Assembly: GCA_036399055.1 (NCBI GenBank)
Contig: DASWNX010000029.1
Coordinates: forward strand, 1-64,000
DNA: 64,000 nt
Reading direction: 5' to 3'
Origin: Jatrophihabitans sp.
Lineage (GTDB): Bacteria > Actinomycetota > Actinomycetes > Mycobacteriales > Jatrophihabitantaceae
This document shows positions 59,082 through 64,000 of the stretch, piece after piece; the first letter of the stretch is position 1, and each line of letters begins with the position of its first letter. Both the position numbers and the translations under genes were made by a program. The notes under the pieces were generated by a model. That model saw only the letters and a program-made list of their open reading frames with translations, ran no database searches and was not told where the DNA came from.

Positions 59082-60394
59082 CTCCCTGCCCTCATCCGTG
59101 CGGGCTCCCCCAGCAGCCTGGCCAGGTGGTCGTTGGTGAACCGGCCGTCGGGATCGAGTTCGGCGCGCATCCTGGCGAACGTGTCCCACTCCGGGTACCG
59201 CGGCCGCAGGATCTCCGCGGTGGCGGTGTGCGCCTTGCCCCAGTGCGGGCGCGCGCCGTGCTCGCGCAGCACGTGCTCGACCATGCGCAGCAGCTCGACG
59301 TAGCGGGCGCTGCGTGGCACCGTCAGGTTCACGTACCCGGTGGCGCGGCCGTAGGCGGGCGAGAGCGGGGCGTCATCGGCGGCGCCGACCCGCATCAGCA
59401 GGGCGTACGGCGAGTACAGCCCGAAGCGGCGCAACGCCCCGCGCAGCTCTCGCACCGCGTCCGGAACACCAGCAAGCGCAAGGGCATGCTCCAGCGCGAA
59501 GAACCGCACCGGCTGTGGAAAGCTGAACGCCTGGAAACTGGAGTCCACATAGGAGGCCGGGGGTCTGTACGGCGGCAGCGTCTGGCTCACCCAGCGCACC
59601 ATGCCCGGTCCCAGCCTGCTCGCCAGCCCGGCAAGTCCGCACCGCACTTCCTCCACACTGGACAGCAATGGCCGCAGCCGCGCGCCGCGGTCGGCCCGGT
59701 CCTCGGTACGGTGCAGCGCCCGCGTCGATGCGTTGTCCAGCCACGGAAGCCACGTCGCCGACACGTGGTCGGCGCTGCCCGCCCACTCATCGAACCCGTC
59801 GAGCAGCTCCTCGAGCGGGCGGCTGCCCGGCGCCGAGCGCAGTCGGAACGCGGGCACGACGCGCACCGTCACCCTGGTGACCACGCCCAGCGCGCCGAGC
59901 GAGGTGCGCGCGCACCGCAACAGCTCCGGGTCGCTCCGCTCGTCGCAGTCTCGGACCGTGCCGTCGGCGGTGACCAGCCGCAGCGCCACCGCCAGCCCGG
60001 CGAACGGCCCATGCGCCAGGCCGGTGCCGTGGTTGCCGGTGGCCAGTGCGCCTGCCACGGTCTGCGAGGTGATCGTGCCGGCGTTGGGCAGCGCCATGCC
60101 CGCGCGGTGCAGTGCGGTGTTCAACGCCGCCAGCGACGTGCCCGCCCGCACGGTCACCGTGCTCGCGTCCGGGTCGATCCGCTCGACACCCGCGCACGAT
60201 GACATGTCGAGCAGCGTGCCGTCGGTGCAGACCAGACTGTTGAACGAGTGCCCGGCGCCGACCGCGCGCACGGTCTGCCCGGCCGCGGCAGCGCGCCCGA
60301 GCTCGGCGACCACCTCGCTCTCATCGCGCGGCCTGGCGATGCGCTGCGGGCGGCAACGGCTGGCTCGCGACCAGGTGCGCCATTCGGTGCTCAT
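59078..60394 (-). CDS. FAD-linked sugar oxidase (arabinono-lactone/alditol oxidase type)
   Basis: A 438-aa flavoprotein of the VAO/PCMH fold. FAD-binding half: AVGAGHSFNSLVCTDG with the His that normally links FAD covalently, GTITSQTVAGALATGNHGTG and LGALGVVTRVTVRV. The C-terminal half has the ALO domain, ending WGKAHTATAEILRPRYPEWDTF and FTNDHLARLLG. Relatives oxidise gulono- or arabinono-lactone, alditols or similar polyols using O2. ATG 60394; overlaps the RmlD-like gene by 4 nt. Suggests oxidation of a polyol in the pathway. Confidence 0.87.
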   Translation of the reverse strand: MSTEWRTWSRASRCRPQRIARPRDESEVVAELGRAAAAGQTVRAVGAGHSFNSLVCTDGTLLDMSSCAGVERIDPDASTVTVRAGTSLAALNTALHRAGMALPNAGTITSQTVAGALATGNHGTGLAHGPFAGLAVALRLVTADGTVRDCDERSDPELLRCARTSLGALGVVTRVTVRVVPAFRLRSAPGSRPLEELLDGFDEWAGSADHVSATWLPWLDNASTRALHRTEDRADRGARLRPLLSSVEEVRCGLAGLASRLGPGMVRWVSQTLPPYRPPASYVDSSFQAFSFPQPVRFFALEHALALAGVPDAVRELRGALRRFGLYSPYALLMRVGAADDAPLSPAYGRATGYVNLTVPRSARYVELLRMVEHVLREHGARPHWGKAHTATAEILRPRYPEWDTFARMRAELDPDGRFTNDHLARLLGEPARMRAGR

Positions 60395-61272
60395 GAGTGC
60401 AGAGTCCGCAGCTGGCGGCTGAACCGGGCGACCGCGTCGGTCCAATGCGGCATGACGTGGCCGAGCGAGGCGAGTAGCCCCGTGTTCAAGCTCGAGTCGC
60501 GCGGGCGCCCGCCCAGGAACGGCATGTCGGCCAGCGCGACCGGCGTCACATCAGCAGGCAGCGTCGCGTCGTAGGCCTCCAGCGCCACCCGCGCCACCTG
60601 GTACCAGCTCGCGGTGCCCGCGTTGGCCACGTGCACAGTGCCCGCGACCCCGCGCGCGAACAGGAACACCAGCGCCCCGGCCAGGTCCCTGGTGTAGGTC
60701 GGGCAGCTGAACTGGTCCTCGATCAGCTCGCTGGTCGCTCCTTGCAGCGCCTGGTGGATGGTGGCCAGGACCGTGTCCGTGCACTCGTCGGCGCCACCGA
60801 ACAGCCAGGACGTGCGGACGACCAAGTGCTCGGGCACGCTCTGGCTGATCCGCTCACCCGCCAGCTTGGTCAGCCCGTACACCGACAGCGGGCTCGGCGT
60901 GTCGGCCTCCCGGTAGCCGCCCACCGGTGGCGTCGCGCCGTCGAACACGTAGTCGCTGGACAGGTACACCAACCGGGCGGCGCTGAGGCGGCAGGCGGCG
61001 GCCACGTTGTGCGTGCCCGTGACGTTGACCCGCATGGCCAGCCGCGGGTCCGCCTCGCAGTCGTCCACGATGGCGTGCGCGGCGGCGTGCACGACCAGAT
61101 CCGGTCCGAACGCGGTGATCGACTCGGTCACCGCGGCGCGGTCGGCGATGTCGAAATCCTCGCGGGACACCCCGTGCGTCACCCAGTCCGCGGTGCGGGG
61201 ATCGGTGGCTAGCACGTCGGTCAGCGCCGAGCCGAGCATGCCGTCGGCGCCGGTGAGGTAGAGCCGCCTCAC
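60391..61272 (-). CDS. dTDP-4-dehydrorhamnose reductase-like protein (RmlD family)
   Basis: A 293-aa extended SDR. The cofactor loop is YLTGADGMLGSAL, and the active site is SVYGLTKLAGE (YxxxK) with Ser in VYLSSDYVFDG; the VYLSSDYVFDG block is an RmlD hallmark. GTG 61272 overlaps the RraA stop by 4 nt. Other genes of dTDP-rhamnose synthesis are absent in the window, so it more likely reduces another keto-sugar or dihydroxy intermediate than dTDP-4-keto-rhamnose. That is inference. Confidence 0.85.
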   Translation of the reverse strand: MRRLYLTGADGMLGSALTDVLATDPRTADWVTHGVSREDFDIADRAAVTESITAFGPDLVVHAAAHAIVDDCEADPRLAMRVNVTGTHNVAAACRLSAARLVYLSSDYVFDGATPPVGGYREADTPSPLSVYGLTKLAGERISQSVPEHLVVRTSWLFGGADECTDTVLATIHQALQGATSELIEDQFSCPTYTRDLAGALVFLFARGVAGTVHVANAGTASWYQVARVALEAYDATLPADVTPVALADMPFLGGRPRDSSLNTGLLASLGHVMPHWTDAVARFSRQLRTLHS

Positions 61273-61943
61273 AGGTGACCGAACTCGGCCAGCAGCTCGT
61301 TCACCGTGGCGCCCGAGCTGATCTTGTCGCGGATCACTCGCTCCTTGTTGATGTTCATCTTCGCGCCTGCCAGCACCTCCTCGGCGATCGACTGCGGCAC
61401 CACGGCGATGCCGTTCTCGTCGGCCACCACGATGTCGCCCGGGTTGATCACCTCGCCGTTGACCACCACCGGCACGTTGACCTGCACCGGCTCCGTGCGG
61501 TCGTGCACCGCGGTCGGCGAGGGCCGGGGAACGGTGCCGCGATACCAGACCGGGAACTGCAGGTCTCGGATCTCGTCGACATCGCGGATCGCGCCGTCCA
61601 CGATGCCCGCGGCGATGCCCGCCTTCTTCGACAGCGTCGACATCAGCCCGCCCCACATGGCCGTGCGGGTGCAGCCGTGCGCGGCGAGCACGATCACGTC
61701 CCCCGGCTGCGCCCGCGCCAGCACCGGCATGCAGTCGACCAGGTCGTCGATGGACAGGTTCACCGTCAATGCGGGCCCGGTGATCTTGTGGTGGTGCAGG
61801 ACGGGCAGCAGCCCGCCGATCGCGCCGACCCGTTTGCGCGCGTCGGTCACCAGGCAGCTCGGGCTGTACTCGTCGAGCACGGCGCGGAAGCCGTCCAGCA
61901 GTTCGCGCGGTGGGCGGATCATGTCGTTGTAGATGGTCTCCAC
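61269..61943 (-). CDS. RraA-like protein (HMG/CHA aldolase family)
   Basis: A 224-aa protein of the RraA/4-hydroxy-4-methyl-2-oxoglutarate aldolase family. Seen: GPALTVNLSIDDLVDCM, GDVIVLAAHGCTRTAMWG, the metal-binding region GIAAGIVDGAIRDVDEIRD (Arg-Asp) and PVWYRGTVPRPS. The family includes class II pyruvate aldolases and RNase E inhibitors; the aldolase sense fits a sugar pathway. GTG 61943 with AAAGGA upstream. It begins 11 bp after the transketolase gene ends. Confidence 0.87.
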   Translation of the reverse strand: METIYNDMIRPPRELLDGFRAVLDEYSPSCLVTDARKRVGAIGGLLPVLHHHKITGPALTVNLSIDDLVDCMPVLARAQPGDVIVLAAHGCTRTAMWGGLMSTLSKKAGIAAGIVDGAIRDVDEIRDLQFPVWYRGTVPRPSPTAVHDRTEPVQVNVPVVVNGEVINPGDIVVADENGIAVVPQSIAEEVLAGAKMNINKERVIRDKISSGATVNELLAEFGHL

Positions 61944-61954
61944 TACCGGTCCTT

Positions 61955-63889
61955 TCAGGCGTTGCTGGTTTGGGGGCTGCGGGCGGCGATGGTGTCCACG
62001 AGCCTGCGCGCACTCAGGCCGTGAAAGTCGAGCGTCTCGTGCGGGGCGCCGCACACCGGCAACTCGGTCAGACCGATGCCGAGGAACACAGGAAGGCGCG
62101 GCAGGCCTGCCTCCAGCAGCGCGCGGGCAACCAGGTCGGCCTGCGCGCCCCGGGTGTAGTGGTTGTCCACGACCACCACTGACTCGGCGCCCACGACCAG
62201 CTCGGCCAGCCACGCCGGATCGATCCGGTTGAGCCAAGGCAGGTTCACCACGGTCAGGTCCAGCGCGGGCGCGGCCGCGAGCAGCTGCGCGAGGACGATC
62301 GGCCCAGCGCCGATGGCCACGGTCCTCCCGCCCGCCCTGACCACCTCGCCGCGCCCGGTCACCAGTGGACCCGCCGGCAGGTCGAGCACCTCGGCCGGGC
62401 AGGGCGCGCTCACCAGCCGCAGGTACACGCTGTCCTTGACTGTGGCGCAGTAGTCGACGGCCGCGCGCGTCTGCGCCGGGTTCGCCGGTTCGAGCACCAC
62501 CAGATCCGGGACCGCGCCGATGGCGCTCACGTCGCGCACCGCCTGATGCGAATGGCCAGGGGCAGCGGGCAGCACGCCCGCGAGCGAGCCGACGTAGACG
62601 ACCTTGCGGCCTTCGCTGGCGTTGTTGTAGATCTGCTCGTTCGGCCGAGAGTGCAGGAAACAGGAGAACGAGTGCACGAACGGCACCAGCCCCCGCGCGG
62701 CTAGCCCGCCCGCCATCGACACCATGTCCTGCTCGGCGATGCCGCACTCGACGAACCGGTCGGGGTGGGCCTCGCGGAACGGGATCAGCCCGGTGTCCAG
62801 CACCAGGTCCGCGTCCATCGCCACTACCCGCCGGTCGCGTGCGGCCAGCTCGGTCAGCGCCTGTCCGTAGACCGGTGGCAGGGTCACCGGCACCGGCACC
62901 GGCACGGGCGGGAGCGGCCGGTCGGGGGCCGGGGCCAGGGCCAGCGGCGCCAACCCCGCCCCTGCGAGCAGCGCGTCGGCCGACGCGGTCAGCTCCGCGT
63001 GCGCCGCGGCGTAGTCCTGCGGCGCGGGCGCCCCGGAGTGGAACCGGTAGCGCCACTCCCCCTCGGCCATTGAGGTCGCGGCGAAGCGGGCACACCCCGC
63101 GCCCTTGACGGTGTCGGCGATGATCACCACGGGGCGGTCCAGGCACTTTCGCCGCTCGCGCAACGCGGTGTCGAGCGCGGCGGGGTCGTTGCCGTCGCAG
63201 CGCAGCACGCCCCAGCCGAACCCGGCGAACCGCGCGGCCAGGTCGCCGAGGTCGCTCACATCCCTCACCCAGGTGTCGGACTGGATCTTGTTGTGATCCA
63301 CCACGACGGTCAGCTCGCCCATACCGGCGTGCACGGCGCCTGCCAGCGCCTCGTAGTTCTGGCCTTCCTGCAGCTCGCCGTCGCCGAGGAGCACGAACAC
63401 CCGCTGACGCCGCCCGGTCATCCGGTTACCCAGCACCAGGCCCTTCGCCTTGGAGATGCCCATGCCCAGCGAGCCGGTGTTGAACGGCATGTGCGGCGTG
63501 CGCACGTCGGGATGGCCCGGCAGCCCGCCGAGCCGGCGCAGCCGGTGCACCAGGTCCTCCTCGAGTCGCCCGAGCCCGATCAACGCGGCATAGAGCCCCG
63601 GCGCATCGTGGCCCTTGGAGGAGAAGTAGACATCGTCGTCCTCCATCTCCTCCAGCAGCAACCACGACACCACGTCGGCGGCGCTGAAGCTGGAGCCAAG
63701 GTGCCCCGAGCCCGCCTTGGCGATCATGTAGAGGGTGTTGATCCTGCTCATGGTCGCGAACGCGCGGCACCTGCGGTGCGGGTCGGCGATGCCGTCGCGG
63801 ACTCGGTCAAACTCCGCGGTCGGCAGCCAGGTCAGCGGCAGCAAGGCAGTGCTCCAGTCAGTTGGACGGTCACCAGCAGCCGAAGCCAC
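61955..63889 (-). CDS. transketolase, full length
   Basis: A 644-aa enzyme with N-terminal TPP domain ([18 protein letters not shown] motif [15 protein letters not shown] with the DNNK-like HNK), a middle pyrimidine domain ([18 protein letters not shown]) and a C-terminal domain. Both halves are in one chain, unlike split transketolases. It transfers a two-carbon ketol unit, or a similar unit in secondary pathways. The GTG start at 63889 would overlap the SDR gene by 20 bp; a shorter start cannot be ruled out. Second gene of the visible operon. Confidence 0.9.
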   Translation of the reverse strand: MASAAGDRPTDWSTALLPLTWLPTAEFDRVRDGIADPHRRCRAFATMSRINTLYMIAKAGSGHLGSSFSAADVVSWLLLEEMEDDDVYFSSKGHDAPGLYAALIGLGRLEEDLVHRLRRLGGLPGHPDVRTPHMPFNTGSLGMGISKAKGLVLGNRMTGRRQRVFVLLGDGELQEGQNYEALAGAVHAGMGELTVVVDHNKIQSDTWVRDVSDLGDLAARFAGFGWGVLRCDGNDPAALDTALRERRKCLDRPVVIIADTVKGAGCARFAATSMAEGEWRYRFHSGAPAPQDYAAAHAELTASADALLAGAGLAPLALAPAPDRPLPPVPVPVPVTLPPVYGQALTELAARDRRVVAMDADLVLDTGLIPFREAHPDRFVECGIAEQDMVSMAGGLAARGLVPFVHSFSCFLHSRPNEQIYNNASEGRKVVYVGSLAGVLPAAPGHSHQAVRDVSAIGAVPDLVVLEPANPAQTRAAVDYCATVKDSVYLRLVSAPCPAEVLDLPAGPLVTGRGEVVRAGGRTVAIGAGPIVLAQLLAAAPALDLTVVNLPWLNRIDPAWLAELVVGAESVVVVDNHYTRGAQADLVARALLEAGLPRLPVFLGIGLTELPVCGAPHETLDFHGLSARRLVDTIAARSPQTSNA

Positions 63890-64000
63890 CGTCGACCATC
63901 AGCTCGGTTCCGGTCACGTAGCCGCTCTGCGCCGAGGCGAGGAACAGCAGCGGGCCGCGCAGGTCGGCGGCGAGCGCCATCCGGCCCAGCGGCACTCTGG
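63870..64000 (-). CDS. SDR-family dehydrogenase, C-terminal fragment at the window edge
   Basis: The last ~43 codons of a short-chain dehydrogenase whose start lies past the right edge. Residues [20 protein letters not shown] and the ending [17 protein letters not shown] are the typical SDR C-terminus. It precedes the transketolase gene on the same strand and overlaps it slightly. Probably another oxidoreductase of the pathway. Confidence 0.85.
   Translation of the reverse strand, partial: RVPLGRMALAADLRGPLLFLASAQSGYVTGTELMVDGGFGCW

Noticed and set aside
61944..63146. Upstream extension of the RraA-like frame to 63146
   Set aside because: The extension lies wholly inside the transketolase gene in another frame and is Arg/Gly-rich. 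GTG 61943 with AAAGGA gives a normal-length RraA protein.

Overview
The window is high-GC DNA with dense gene packing. GTG starts are common, many neighbouring genes overlap by 4 nt (ATGA/GTGA), and it carries GAF-ANTAR and SARP-type regulators and an oleBC gene fusion. Together these indicate an actinomycete (Actinomycetota). I cannot name the genus. I saw no rRNA, tRNA or CRISPR array.

Region by region: (1) 1-1654, an IS110-family element sits inside the transposase gene of an IS481/IS3-type element. Its 222-nt leader is a candidate bridge RNA. (2) 1749-7941, a GNAT/FeeM-like acyltransferase, two membrane GGDEF-EAL proteins (the second with a degraded EAL site) and a GAF-ANTAR regulator. 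(3) 7961-19491, an MFS drug exporter, then a secreted PHB-depolymerase-type esterase and nine genes joined by eight successive 4-nt overlaps. The nine encode a LIV-type ABC importer, an acyl-CoA ligase, a TetR regulator, 3-hydroxybutyrate dehydrogenase and an alpha/beta hydrolase. They look like one uptake and catabolic operon, perhaps for 3-hydroxybutyrate or its oligomers. (4) 19644-21994, carbonic anhydrase, a YihY/BrkB membrane protein and an SRPBCC protein. (5) 22135-28272, a long-chain olefin cluster: oleA, fused oleBC, oleD, then a geranylgeranyl-reductase-like flavoprotein whose start codon abuts a 15-bp tandem repeat array.

(6) 28744-54317 is the accessory heart of the window. A four-gene cassette (unknown protein, HEFGH metalloprotease, its inactivated paralogue, 1123-aa TPR protein) lies at the left. 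The middle holds a thermolysin-like HEVTH protein with an MBL-fold hydrolase, a DUF2182 membrane protein with a tyrosinase, and an M1-type aminopeptidase-like protein. The right part is a leftward operon headed by a SARP regulator: small ORF, acidic/amphipathic 819-aa protein, HETGH metalloprotease, two unknowns, and a large fusion of acidic repeats, alpha/beta hydrolase, M15-like peptidase and glucosaminidase that is broken by one -1 frame change. The metalloproteases of the left cassette and the SARP operon share the exact spacing HExxH-X36-ExxxD, which links the two loci. No contractile-injection or secretion structural genes are present, so a role as exported effectors is only a hypothesis.

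(7) 54628-64000, decayed VOC and possibly MarR genes, a 50-codon ORF with a strong ribosome binding site, a LysR regulator, and a tightly overlapping leftward operon. That operon encodes SDR, transketolase, RraA-like aldolase, RmlD-like reductase, FAD-linked sugar oxidase, HAD phosphatase, class IV aminotransferase and aldo/keto reductase. It looks like a specialised sugar- or polyol-derived pathway and continues past the right edge.
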